Below the pieces are notes generated by a model that ran no database searches, was not told where the DNA came from, and worked only from the letters and a program-made list of their open reading frames with translations. A stretch of DNA of 64,000 nt from Nymphaea colorata (Eukaryota; Streptophyta; Magnoliopsida; Nymphaeales; Nymphaeaceae): contig NC_045140.1 of assembly GCF_008831285.2 (NCBI RefSeq), forward strand, positions 19,838,370 to 19,902,369, given 5' to 3'. The stretch's first letter is position 1. Every line of letters begins with the position of its first letter. A program made the position numbers and the translations under genes. Positions 47,292 to 59,458 of this stretch are shown piece by piece.

Positions 47292-50200
47292 GCTGAACCA
47301 GTTTCCTCTTTCTCTCCCCTATCCCTACCACCTGTCATCTTTCTTTTTATTTGATGTTGAATTGTAAGTACTGAATGAGGAGATTGAAGGGAGGACTTCA
47401 GTGGGAGAGAGAACAGACAGAAAAGTGGAGAGGAGAAAGAAAGGGGATGATTGAGGCTAGTCCTACAATAGGGCTTCCTGAATGGCTTTCCTTGAAAATA
47501 TGTTTTTGACTTAAGAACTTTGTGAAGAAAAGGAAACTTTTCTTCTTGACAGAAAAGGGAAAAAGACCACCAAAATATAAGAGTGATTCAAAAGCTGCTA
47601 ATGACTCTCGGAATAGTAGTGATAGTTGACATATTTGGTCTACTAGTCCATGATGCTACTGACTATTCAGGCATGGACTATTTGGCTGGCTACTGACCAG
47701 GTCAACTGGTCAGCTGGCTACTGAGTTAGCCAACTAGTTATGTAGGATAATGGCAGCCTAAATACTTTCTCACCATTTATAGATTGAAACTTGGTAAGGC
47801 TGTCTAAGCCCCATTAGGTTGTTTATTTCCTATTGAGAGTGATACTTTGCAATGATTAATTTTTTAATCTGCCTTTTTTGTAAGGGCATCATTACTTATT
47901 GCCTTTAATTAAGTAGACATGGTTGTAATAAATTTGAGGTTAATTTCTCTGTGAGCTCACATTTTAAAAGTTCAAAGACTGCAGATCATTCACGAATAGT
48001 GACTAGTCAAATTAGTCAATATACTCATCCTTGGTCCATAGTGCTACTGACTGTGTGGACATGGACCAGTTGATGGCTGCTGAGTATGGTGACTAGTTAA
48101 CTTGTTGGCTGGCTGCTGAGTATGGTGACTAGTTAACTTGTTGGCTGGCTGCTGAGTCAGCTGACTAGTCATGTAGGTTGACAACATAGCCTGAATATTT
48201 CTAGCCATTTCTTAATACAAACATGATGAGGCTATTTAAGCATTAGGTAATTTATTCTTTATAAATAGCTCTATTATGTTAATGTCAATTGTGCTATTTT
48301 AACATTGATTAATTTTTAATTGTCTTTCTTGGAAGGGCAATTCTTGCTGATTGCCCCTAATTCAATAGACATTCTTGTCCTCACTTTGAGGTGGAAGTGG
48401 CGTGTGAGCTCACATGTTTCAAAATTTCAGATAAGATATGCTAAAAGGATCCTATGTTTTCTGAATTTTGTGAGACGACCAGTGAAATTTCCTCACCAAA
48501 ATTTCCATAATTTTTTGTTTTGGTGAATGTAGCTAATGTATTTTTGATTGACTTGGCTCCTGTAGGACCTGTTCCTGGATAAAGTTCATTCACCCGTTCA
48601 TACGTCAGTTTTATTAGGCTCAGAAGATGAGTAAGTTTCTCTTTATTATTTCAATCCTTCGTGATTCCTTTACTATGTCAATTCGCTGAAGTTCATTCAC
48701 CTGTTCATACATCGGCTTTGTTAGCCTTGGAAGACGAGCATGCTTCTCTTTACCTATGCCAATTCACCTGCATATGCTTTTTGAGTTAATTTTACGGCCT
48801 ACATTTGGTTTTTATTGTGCCAAGCTAAAAAATGATCCTTGTAGTAGAGAAGTGCAGCATTTTTCACTTTTTCTTTTCCCTGTTTTCAGTGAGCATGAGC
48901 AGGTGCATGATCCAATAAAAGTGCCTGTTAGTTCTATGGAGTTGGATCAACATCCATGTGGAAGCTCTGGAAATGCAGAAGGAACAGAGCAGTTCCCTTC
49001 CCTTGGTTGTGATGTGCAGGCTGATTTGAACCCTTTAGATCCTGTTGGAAGAGATGGTTCTGCTCATGCCTTGGGTGTGCAGTCTCCAAATCCAGAGCTG
49101 ATGAAGAATGTTCCTTATTCAGTGGTTCAAGAACAGGTTCTGGACCCTGAGGGAAAAGAGATTACTTATCCTACTGTTCAAAGTGCATCTTCTAGTCATA
49201 ATGAAGAGGATAATCCTTCTTCTTCTGCACAGGCACCTTGCACACCTGGTTTAACAGAAGAAGCAATCCCTGCAAATGTTCAGAAACTTACTAGCTTGGG
49301 CACCTTGAGAAGGAATTCACTTTCATATGCTGAGGGATCTGTTTCAGAGGTTTCTGACAATACTAAGCATGACATTGAGGGTAAATTTGCTTCGGCTAAA
49401 AGAATTTTATTTGATAACTTGGTTTTCTCCCATCTGAATTTTGCTTGTGTCTCAGAATCAGAAGAGAACCTTGGGAATCCAATCAAGGTGAATAACATGG
49501 AGACTGTACCACCACCTGGGCATTTAGAGTGCAGTGAGGCTTTAACACCAATAGATCATGTTTCAGTTGCTGTGAAAAGCTTGGATACTGGTACCTATGA
49601 TTCGTGCAGATCCCCTAATCACTTGCCTGTTGCTGCAACCACAGTTGAATCTACTAGTTCCCAAGATGCAAAAGAAATATCCAGAGATTGTGCGGATTGT
49701 TCTCCTCAGTGTGACATGACCGCAGCTTCTGCTGAAATCGATGATAGAATATGTGCTTGTGGTCATGTACTGAGAAGATGTAATGTACACTGCCAGATGG
49801 CTGAAACTTTGGCTTTGCAAGTTGGGCCTTCAGAAGAGGAGCAGACTTGCATGGCAACCGAAGTGGTTGGTACTAGTGAAGAAGATGTTTTGGAAAAGAA
49901 GAAGCCCCATGGTAAAGGTCCCTTTACCACAGTAATCTTTATGGTTATTTCCTTTTGAGACTTTATTTGTCACTTTCCAATAGGGATGTTTTTTTTCTTT
50001 ATTTTACCAGCTCTCTCTCTCTCTCTCTCTCTCTTTTCTCTCTCTCGTTCTTATTTTTTTCTCGGAATCTCTATTCATTTCATTACAGAGGTTGCAACTG
50101 GAAACACATTTGTTGAGGATTCAGCACCAAACTGTGTTTCTTCAGAATCTGCAGAATTGCATGGTAAGTACCTTGTTTATTTATGTCTGAGTTTATTATT

Positions 50201-53200
50201 AATTGTTTTGCGTTTGCAGTATTCACCACTCATCACTTGCATGAGTATGTAAGAGAGCCCTGCTTACCTGTGTTGCTATGGCAATTAGTAAACATGGGAA
50301 TGCCGGATCATTTGGGTAGTTTTTGTATTGGTTTTTGGTCACACACGGTTTAATCGAAATTTTAAGTGAAAGGCACCAAGCTTTAACTTTATTTTGTTAT
50401 CATTCATAACTATAATCTAATGAATTCTATGTATGAATGATTGAAATTATAAACTATGTTGTTTGATGCATTATATATTAAGTTCCAAATTATTTTGCTT
50501 CACTTTTTTATATATATATATATATAAACACACACCCTGCCATACCTCCATATCCACATTTTTTTAACATTTCCATGTCCAAACCCGTATCAGTGTCAAG
50601 AGGCCATCTTCTTTCCTGGAACTTCTTTCTGGACCATCTATTTTTTCTTCTTTTCTGTAAGATGTCACTTCTAGTTTTTACCTATTCCAGATAGGGAGAT
50701 GGAGAACACACTGGAGAAAACATCAGAAACTCAGGAATTGCATGGTAATTTTTTTATGCTTTCCATCTAATGGTTTTGTGTTCTTTTGCATTAACTTGTT
50801 GAAAGTCCTTGACAATCCTCTTCTGGCTGTTGTCTGCTCAGCTACTGAAACCCCAGAGCCGAATATTGCTTCACAGCAAAAGATAGATTCTACTTTATCT
50901 GCAGATGAAATGTTGCTGAACAGCACAGAAAGTGGGCGTTTGGACGTTGCACAACCAACAGAGCTGCCAGAGGGTCCATCTGACTATCCACTGCCTGAGA
51001 CATTGTGTTCAGCCCCTGAGATGTCAAATGTGCCGGAAGATTTAGTTGCTACTGATTCCTGTTTGGTTGATGATTCCATAGTAACTGGTAAAACGAATGG
51101 TCATTCTGGAGAGTCTGTTTTAGGGAAAAAGCGCAGTTTGATGGACAGCACACCTGCGTTACCAGATGGATATCCTTCTAAGATGTCTAAGCCATCCCAG
51201 TCTGGGAGAAATGTGAATTTTGTTCCTGATGATGATGATTTATTGGCTTCAATCTTAGGTATGAATGAGGACACAATGTAAAATATTTCTTGTTTCAATT
51301 TCTTTCTGTTTTATCCAGTAAGGCATTTTGCATAAAACTTATTTCCCCTGTAATTCTTCTTTTTTATAGTTGGGAGGAGAACACCTACATTCAGAATTAA
51401 GCCAACTCCGACTCCAGCTGAAACTATGTCTTCCAGACGTCCTCGAGCAGCAGCTAGGTCAGCTGCTCAGAAACGAAAGGTGTTGTTGGACGACACAATG
51501 GTCCTGCATGGCGAGTATGTGGATAATGCTGTTAAAAATTTTGCGTATATTTTATCCCATCACTTGTTTCATCTTGCCTGCTCTGGGAAGGGAGCCAAAC
51601 AGGTCTTGTTTGGGCACCTTGTTCGAGGATGAAAATGTGTTTGTAAATGGCAGACTTGTTCTTGGGAATAAATGGTGAACCAAGCCGAACTTGAGATGAA
51701 ACAGTTCTTATCAGCTGAAGGTTGAATGTGAAATAAGCATGGGCCAGCTTGTTTCCTGAAAAATTGATTTTTAAAATATCCTATTGTTTTGGAAACATAA
51801 TGGCATATGAAATAATGTAGAATGTATGGATGACATGATAGATTAATGTATATATGAATGTGTATCGGATGTCTAACAAAATAAATAGTGATATATGACT
51901 GAAGTACACAAGGTGCATATATATCTGAAATATATATTGATGGGCCCATTTGGATGTAACAAGATTAATAATCTCTTGTCCATACATGGTTCATTTGTAT
52001 CCCCTATCGGACAACCTTGCAACTGAATGATGTCAAATGAGAACTTATTCACAATCTGAGTCACTAGCTGTTTGGTTCACCTTTCTCTTCCCGTTTCATA
52101 CTTTATCATTTACTGAGTTCTTACATATACTACATCTACGTGCATATGGGATATGTAAAATATATGTTCACAGGCCTATATAGATGAACCGAGACAAATT
52201 GCTCTTGTTTAATGGCTTATTTGTATACTCTGTGGGCCAACCTTGCAATTCAATGATCTCAAATATGTACTTATCCAAAAGCTGAGTCACTAGCTGTTTG
52301 GCTCATTTCTCCCCTCACCCTTGTCTTCCAGTGTCATACTTGATCATTTACTGACGTTAAACCTTGTCTGCTGCTTTGATACGACCAGTGCAATACGACA
52401 ACAGCTCTCAAGTACAGAAGATATTCGTAGAGTACGAAGGAAAGTGCCTTGTACCATTCCTGAGATATGGATGATCGAGAAACTTGCATCACTCGATGAG
52501 ATGTTCAGCGAGTCATTGTTGACTGGTAAGGTCATTGAGCCATTAAGTTACGTTCATCATCTTCTTGATTGGCTTGTATTTATAGTATTCTTCTTTTGTT
52601 TCCCTTTTCCTCAGAAAGTGCTTCTGGTTCAGCCTCTGTTCATTCACATTCTGTTGACAAAAATGGTCTTTATACTTTATATACCTGTACTAAATCCACC
52701 ATTGCTTTTAGTTTTCTGGGATTATGGTTCTCAAAGGATATGCTTGGAAGGAGGTATTTGAGTTATGTATTGTTCATAAGTCACTTAAGTCACTGAATAG
52801 TTTTTTTCTTTTTTTTGGTCTTTATTTTGTATTTCAGGAGTATGTCCATTGCTTGCTTCTGTATATAGTAAAACCCATTGTCTGAATGGTGTTGGAGCTT
52901 CATCTGTAATACCAATAAACACGGATCCTGTGGAAAGTGGAGACCTTATCAAGGAACCTATTGTTCAAAAGGTAGATGGACCTATCAGAGATTTCACTGA
53001 AAGTAACTGTCAAGTCCAGGAATCCACAGTTACACTTGGAGGGGCTGAAGATTCTTTGTTGCATTCACATGAAGAAGCTCTGCAAGGTCCAACTGAAAAT
53101 GGTGTCACATCAGAAGCAGCTGTTCAGGAGAGTAGAGACAATGATCCTCTAAAGACTGACAGACTTTGTTCTGGACCAGCAGAAAGTGACATGGTAGGAC

Positions 53201-56200
53201 CTCCTGCAAGTGAAGGTCAGATGCAGCATAATGTGGCAAATGATCTGATAAAGAACCATCCTGTAGTCAGTGTAGATGGAATCAGTCAAATTGATCCTTC
53301 TGATTCTGATAAGTTCAGTTCTAATGTTGCCAGAGGTCAGCAAAATGCTGGGGAAAACCATTCTGATTCTTGTCTGCATATGAATGATCAAGATTTAGTA
53401 CAACCCGCTGATAAGATATTGGGGGTGCATGACACAAACTTGGGTGGATCAAGTTTGGTTGAGGATGCACCTATCAAAGATGATGTATCAATTAAAAAAT
53501 CAAATGAAGATAAACATGGTCCAACAGAGAATGGTGAGAACAAGGTCATTGAAAAACATGACCTCTTGGGTGAGGAAACAGAGGAAATGGGTGCCAATAT
53601 GGTTGAACTCACACAAAAAAGTTATCTGGGAAGTGACCTTCAACTTCAAGGGCTTGAAAATGGAATTGCATCACCTTCCATGCCTACTAGTTGCCCTCAA
53701 TCAGAATTTTCTGTGGACAATGGAAATGAATTTTTCAATTCAGTGGTTCCTGCTGGTACCAATGAAGGGTGCATGCTTGCTAATGGTCATGATGAGTATG
53801 CATCAGAAAGAACTGAAGGTGACTCAGTTGTTTCAGCGGAAAATGGAACTATGACTAAACTGGTTGGTTTTGACAAGAATACATTTGAGGATAAGGATCA
53901 ACAGGATGCTGCATTTTATCCATCTCCCCAGGCAGAGGGACAGCTCATTCCTATGCATATTGAAGATGGCACATATCATCTAAATGGTGGAGAACCAGTA
54001 CAAGATATCCAGCATGTAAATGAACCTGCTACTGAAGATATCTTTACCGAAAAAGGCATGGATGCAAACACAGTGGAGGTTAGTCACCTTAACATGTCTT
54101 TCCTTCAATTATATTTATTTCTATAACAAGGTGCAGTTTCATTGCTTCCTGATCACATTGTTGATATTTCATCATATTTTATGTCCCCGTATTTATTATA
54201 CATTGTGGGAATGTGAAGTAAATGGGTTTCAACTTTCAACAGCAATGCATGTTGGAATGCTCACTGTTTAACAATCATAGGTGAATGTTTAGAAATAAAA
54301 ACACCTTTAAGAAGTGTGAACAGTGCAAAGGCTAGTGCATGAATGAGTTTGTACATCTGACTTTGCATAAATGGGAATGTCCTTGGTAGAGTCTCCGACT
54401 CTCCAGTATTTTGTGTAGGCCAAAAAGGCAATAAGTTGTTAGCAAGAAGACATTATGCATGATGTTGATTGGTTAAAGAACTCAAGTGGCCAAAATATTT
54501 CTAGTGGTTGAAAGAAGTGTCAATTTATTAGGAAAATGTTAAGTGTTGTTTTCGAAGTTGAAGAAATGAAAGACAATGATTGGAATAGTAACTGTGGGAA
54601 CTGGGAACCTATTATTTTTTGAAATTGTGCCTCAACTAAGTTTATTACTTTTATCAGTTTCAAAATGTTAGGCAGTGTAAGGGATTTACATAATGCTAGT
54701 ATTGTGTTGGTGCCACTGCAACAACCTGTTAGGTATGGTCCTCAACTCACAGGTTGTTTTATTAGTTGCAAAACTAGGAAGTCATTGGAGGGGCTTACGT
54801 AATGCTAGGAATTTACCGATGTGGCTCCGTTTTGGTAAAAAAAGAAAAAAAAAAAGAGGGAGGAAGAAGGGAAGTAAATGGGAAAAAGCTAATTTGACAT
54901 GGATTCAGTTTCGGGGAGGAAATCAGAACTCAAAGAATGTCAAAAAATCAAGTCAAATTTAATAATCAAATATTGGAAAAGGTGAGAGAGAGACAGACAG
55001 AGAGAGACAGAGAAAGAACTGTTTCAGAGCATAAGGTCAAATGTTTTGCTATGCCTTTCATGCCACTGAAAACATGAGCATTAGATGTGATTATTTATGT
55101 ATTGGCAGTCAGCTTCATCATTTTTTTCTCTTCAGGATGAAATCTAGTTCCAGTGTATGTTGCTGTTGCAACCGATCAGATGTGTCTCTATTTGTCTGTA
55201 CATCCATGGAATCAATTTGATCAGATTTTTTTTTCTTCATTTAATGTTTGGATTTCTGTTGATGCTGATTCGATTTTCTTTTCTTCATACTTGTTTTGTG
55301 GTACAGGAATTTGGCTATGGATCTGAGGCAAATAACATAGGTACATGTAACTTTTGTTTCATTTGGCCGTCAAAATTTGAAAAAAAAAAAGACTGAAACT
55401 TTTGATTTTTTTTTTTTCATCTAACTGCCTCTTGTATATGCAGTACAGGCAGTTGAATGAAAAAAAAAAATTAAGCCTGAGTGTGCCTTTGTTGCCTTCA
55501 TAAGAGGGGCATGCTTCTGTGAGGTTTTTGCTGCCCGGTTCTGTTGCTTTTTTTTTTTTTTGGCAATTCTTCTTAAATGCTAATTTCGGCTATGGGTTGA
55601 ACCATGTCGGGAACTTTCTGACTTAATTGGTATGAGGACTTAAGAGTTGCTACTAAGGTATTGCTGTATGCACACACAGAGCATTGCGTCTTGATTTCCT
55701 CAAAATACATGTTCGATTTACAACAACTGCTCTTTTTTTTCTCATGGTAACGTGGACACCTTTCTGAGTCTATAATCAAATTATCTTACCTGCATTTTCT
55801 GTGTATTCTGGTCTAATGCACAGTTATCAAGAAAGCATTTTGAGAACCATCAGGCTGGGTACAGGCAGCGCAAAATGCACTGTATTTGGGTCTGGAATTT
55901 CTTTGAACTTTAGGTAGACCCAGTCAGCTGAAAATAGCTCCATAATGAGGCCTAGACCAGCCTGAGTTATGTTCAGCCCAACGAAACATATTTTGGCCTT
56001 GTTTTTGTAAAAACACTTGTTAATTAGGCTATCTCAAAAACTAATAGGATTTAACCTGACAAGATGCTGGCCATATGCAAACTCAGAATGCTTTAAGTTG
56101 GTTGTAATAAAGCAGCTAGTTTCTTCTTTCACCAAATATGTACTGAAGGTGATTTTTTTTTATTTCTGTTCAGAGTTTCTGAATGTAGATGATGAACTAG

Positions 56201-56807
56201 AGCCTGAGGAAGAGGGAATGGACGTTTCAACTGCTTCACATGACCCAATTGAGGAAAACAGTGGATGGTCAATAAGGACAAGGTAGATGTCTTTCAATGA
56301 TTCCTTGTTCATTAAATATTTTAATGTCATCATATCCCTTATTTCTGCTGAGAATTTCATTATTCTGGACTTTTTTTTACCATATTTTGGATTGGAATAA
56401 CTTATTCATATGAAGTGTTAATTTCTTTTTTCCGTTTTCCCTGCTAGGGGTGTTGCTAAATACCTCAAATCTTTGTTCGAGTCAATCGAATTAAACTCCA
56501 ACAAGATTGGGGTGGCAACTCAGAGAACAGTACCACTTGATCGTCTTCTTGTTGGTAAAACTCGGAAGGAAGCATCCAGGCTATTCTTTGAGACACTGGT
56601 ATGTAGTCTTTCCCTTATTCTTTTGTCTTTCCTATTGTGGCTTTGGGATTCTTCTGGCAACGTAGACCTTTCCTCTGCAACTTTGCAATTATCTGCCAAA
56701 ATTTTCGAACTCCATGTTTTAGATGGAACGATGCATTGAGAACTTGTTTGAACATGATTCTGAATACCTTTTTTATTACAAATGTAATGAGAATATAGTC
56801 TTTCTTC

Positions 56808-56850
<43 letters not shown>

Positions 56851-58572
56851 TCATATTCAACATTGCAAATAATAGCAACAAGCTGTTGGACCCGTACATA
56901 CAATAGGAAACAGAAAAGTCAAAAATGGATCAACAACCCGAGATTACTTATCTTAGCTAACTGAGAGTACATGCCCATACAGAACTGAAAGATCAAACGT
57001 AACATTTGAGGCTATTTTGCTGATATTAAGTTCCTTGCCTCGATGAACTATAACGTTCCTGTTAAGCCATGGTGTGCCAGATGGTAAACGACCAGCCTCT
57101 CCATTGCTGATGCCCAGGTTTATTGCAATTCCTTAAGACAAAAAATGACATCCCTTAAGATTGCTCCCGAACTTGAAATCTGATAAGACAGGTCTGCGCA
57201 AAATTGAAGCCTCCGGGGTGCCACGGCCAGCCCATATGCTGCTATGAAAATTCCCTGGAAATTGCCCAAGGAACACAGAATGGAGATAGAGAACTCTCCA
57301 ACATCAACACACTCTGCCTGTGCTGACACATCCAATACGAGATATAGAGGGGGAGTGGAGAAGGCTATGCTGCCAGGTGCCAGAGGTTGATGGATAGCTA
57401 TAAATTAAAAATTGTCGTCAAAAGCACCATGAATCATTGCTAGGAACACAACGAACAAGTTTCTGCATCATAAATCATCATTAATGCTCATATGATGGCT
57501 GTTTTTTAGTGACAGATTTTTTATTTTTAGCCATCTAGTAACATCCAGCACACGGCAGCATGAAACTCCTCTTGACATTCTTAAACTTATGTTGTCACCA
57601 CATAATGTTTGCCAAATTAACAAGGAAATTGGAAACGGGGAAAATTTGAGGAAGTTTACTAGTTGATATTTGGATAATGCAGAGGACATTCAATTGGTCA
57701 TTTCGAATATTTTTCTGGATGAAATGGCAATCAATTTGAGTGTGCTTTGTTTATGAAAAGTGTGATTGCTGACTATCTAGGTGACACGCTTATTTCCACA
57801 ACAGAATTTTGTTGGAGAATTCAAGAGATTTTCATGTTCTAAGCAATCTTCTTATCCATACAATTTCCATGGTTGTAGTTGTCATCACTTCATATTCAGG
57901 TTTTAGAAGCAATCGTGAATGACAATTATTTGATTCAAATCTCCAATTTGAATTAGTTTAGGCAATTTATTGAAGAGGAGATGTAAAAGATAAGGAAAAC
58001 CCTCGACTGATAATGTTTTTGATGGATTAGTTTATTCTCAATATGAGAACCATATTCAAAGGTGCTTTAGCATGCTATGACTCGATGAGTAAAAATGATT
58101 TAGTAAGATCTCCAATCAGTTGCAACTATATGTTGGATCATGAAGCAATGGTCCGTAATGCATGCTCATGACCTATATGGATCACATGTGACAGCTGTTG
58201 AAGGGCCGGTTACTTCAATTCTGAGAAAGGAATTTGAAATTAATCTCGACTTACCAATGATGTAGTTTGAGGAAGTGCCTGAATGCTGTTCCTCATGCGT
58301 TACGCATTTTCCTGTCTGTTAGCCATGTCCATGTTATTTATCTGTGGAAATATTTAGTAGAATGTCCCATTTATTTCATTATTAAGGTCTGCAATGCAAT
58401 GATTTCTTCAGAGACTTGTTTATCTTAGCTTCCTATTGGTCCTGCATTGATCTATTTTTAACTTTGCATGCAGGTTTTGAACACCAAGGACTTTGTCCAT
58501 GTGGATCAGGCGCGACCGTTTGATAACATTGAAGTTGGGCCAAAACTGAAGCTGATGAAATCAGAGTTCTGA
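42245..58572 (+). CDS. SYN4: Cohesin alpha-kleisin SCC1/RAD21, SYN4-type
   Basis: Exons: 42245-42368, 45912-46173, 46306-46403, 46501-46550, 48566-48630, 48890-49380, 49456-49911, 50089-50163, 50691-50744, 50842-51258, 51370-51514, 52389-52525, 52615-52665, 52838-54078, 55307-55340, 56174-56282, 56448-56598, 58474-58572. These 4,059 nt keep phase throughout and give 1,352 residues; Arabidopsis SYN4 has about 1,030. The kleisin closes the cohesin ring in sister chromatid cohesion. Its N-terminus ([20 protein letters not shown] to DLDDFELPD) is the Rad21/Rec8 N domain that binds SMC3. The C-terminus ([15 protein letters not shown] to [14 protein letters not shown]) is the winged-helix domain that binds SMC1. 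The middle is long, acidic and repetitive; exon 14 alone has 414 codons and GPTENG twice. EDIRR in exon 12 fits the minimal separase pattern ExxR. Least certain are exon 13's end and the 75-nt intron before exon 7. Confidence 0.93.
43639..43672. repeat. (AT)n microsatellite
   Basis: Uninterrupted AT units, about 34 bp, in cohesin intron 1. Confidence 0.95.
44140..45560. mobile_element. Possible inserted element in cohesin intron 1
   Basis: The left side has AATGTCACCTATGTCACATGG. The right side near 45515-45550 carries, inverted, AGGTGACATTATATGTCACATGG; the ends are thus imperfect inverted repeats about 1.4 kb apart. The interior has recurrent GC-rich words of the GGTGCGGGTGC type (44190, 44670, 45450) in otherwise AT-rich DNA. 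No transposase frame is visible. Confidence 0.35.
47600..48430. repeat. ~410-bp tandem duplication in cohesin intron 4
   Basis: Copy 1 (about 47600-47990) and copy 2 (about 48003-48430) share, in order, GGTC-TA/GTGCTACTGACT, a GGCTGGCTACTGA-type run, GACTAGT(T/C)ATGTAGG, CATTAGGT, GATTAATTTTTAAT, AAGGGCA, AATAGACAT and GTGAGCTCACAT. The copies are diverged. Confidence 0.75.
48075..48156. repeat. 36-bp tandem repeat
   Basis: Units starting with GGCTGCTGAG at 48075, 48111 and 48147 have an exact 36-bp period; the first two are identical and the third breaks off after ten bases. It lies inside copy 2 of the larger duplication. Confidence 0.9.
48690..48752 (+). pseudogene. Decayed duplicate of cohesin exon 5
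   Basis: The end of exon 5 and its donor (48583-48645) recur 107 bp downstream. The copy still encodes [16 protein letters not shown] in one frame, against [16 protein letters not shown] in exon 5. The donor GAGTAAG has become GAGCATG, which removes the GT, and the 5' half of the exon with its acceptor is not duplicated. I interpret it as an unused relic inside intron 5. Confidence 0.75.
49381..49455 (+). other. In-frame 75-nt intron or exitron in cohesin gene
   Basis: The interval starts GTAAAT after CATTGAGG and ends GTGTCTCAG before AATCAGAAG. It is 44% T, multiple-of-three and stop-free, so both the retained and spliced forms are open. Splicing gives DIE-ESEENL with phase-1 junctions like the other introns of this region, which I prefer. 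Confidence 0.6.
50011..50046. repeat. (CT)n microsatellite in cohesin intron
   Basis: Interrupted CT repeat 45-80 bp upstream of the exon at 50089; part of its extended pyrimidine tract. Confidence 0.85.
51895..52360. repeat. ~230-bp tandem duplication in cohesin intron
   Basis: Units at about 51895-52118 and 52140-52360 share TTCATTTGTAT/TTATTTGTAT, CAACCTTGCAA, ATGAT, CTGAGTCACTAGCTGTTTGG and TCATACTT-ATCATTTACTGA. The second unit reaches almost to the exon at 52389. Confidence 0.75.
56809..56849. repeat. (AT)n(AG)n compound microsatellite
   Basis: About 19 bp of AT units passing into about 22 bp of AG units, the same arrangement as at 9954-10043. Confidence 0.95.
57389..57537. mobile_element. 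Short TIR element family 2, intronic copy
   Basis: Left end GATAGCTATAAATTAAAAAT; right end, reverse complemented, GATGGCTAAAAATAAAAAAT followed by CTGTCACTAAAAAACA. The interior GCACCATGAATCATTG resembles the copies near 28.3 and 28.7 kb. About 149 bp, no coding capacity. Confidence 0.55.
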
Positions 58573-59062
58573 AAGTGCCTCGTCTGACTGTAGTGTAACA
58601 TTCTGTGACAGCCTGTGTAACACTGATTTTTTTTACCTAAATATATGTCCTGCTTTTTTTTTTTTTAGTTGACACATACTGCGGCAGTAGATTGCCTTTG
58701 TATTTATTTCAGATTCGTGCAATGTAAATATAATGTAAAATAAGCCTTTCTCATTTGATATGTTTCATTTTCAAGAGTTTGCGCTCCAGAGGATTATGCA
58801 GTTTCATATTTTAAAGTTCTTGTGCCACAGTTCTCGAGCGACATTTCATTGTGGTTGTAAATGCATGGTTAGTCTGTGGACGGTTCAGTGGAATTGGTAG
58901 GTGGAAGAATCTCCTTTGGCCGCATGTTCTGTCGAGTTCTTTCACCATGCTTTATATTATTGGCAGATAACAGTGTTGATCTTGCTGGCTAAGGGCTTCT
59001 CTAGAATCTAATAAATATAAGAACAAGAATGTGATATTTGCTTTTTGTTATTAGATAATACT

Positions 59063-59458
59063 CTATGGGTTCGTTTGGCAATGAGAGCAGTAATATAGCC
59101 CTGATCTCTATGGAATTTAAGGTGGAAAATTATAAAACAAATGATTTCTCATCCTTGTCAGAAACTAAGGATATGCAACAAAAGGATATGCGATGATTTT
59201 CAAATGAATTTGGATATTAAATCGGATGTAATCGGACCCCTACAAAGTATTCAAAAGTTGAACAGTAGTTGAGTCAAGTTGAACGTTGAGAGGTAGTTTG
59301 ATAGCATGGACATTTGTGAGTGTTGAATTTACCTTTAAAAATTGAAGGAGATTTATGAAAGACTAGAACTAAGTGTTCATGAACATACTCCAATCATTAG
59401 GTCAAATTTATTGAACAGTTATAAAGTATTCCATTGACCAAACGACCTTTGAAAGTTG
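59063..59458. mobile_element. hAT-like MITE candidate
   Basis: Left end GGGTTCGTTTGGCAATG and right end, reverse complemented, AAGGTCGTTTGGTCAATGG form imperfect inverted repeats with the TCGTTTGG word common in plant hAT MITEs. About 395 bp, non-coding. No clear target duplication was seen. Confidence 0.45.

Larger units (their letters stand above)
56599..58473 (+). other. Cohesin gene last intron
   Basis: A 1.9-kb intron (GTATGT...ATGCAG), phase 0. It contains a compound (AT)n(AG)n microsatellite at 56809-56849 and a copy of TIR family 2. No nested gene is supported; the minus-strand frame at 57120-57335 is unrecognised. Confidence 0.75.

Noticed and set aside
52741-52760. Alternative donor GGAG|GTATTT for the cohesin exon at 52615
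   Set aside because: Although a better donor by consensus, it joins out of frame to the next exon and runs into a stop; the GTCTTT donor at 52666 keeps phase.
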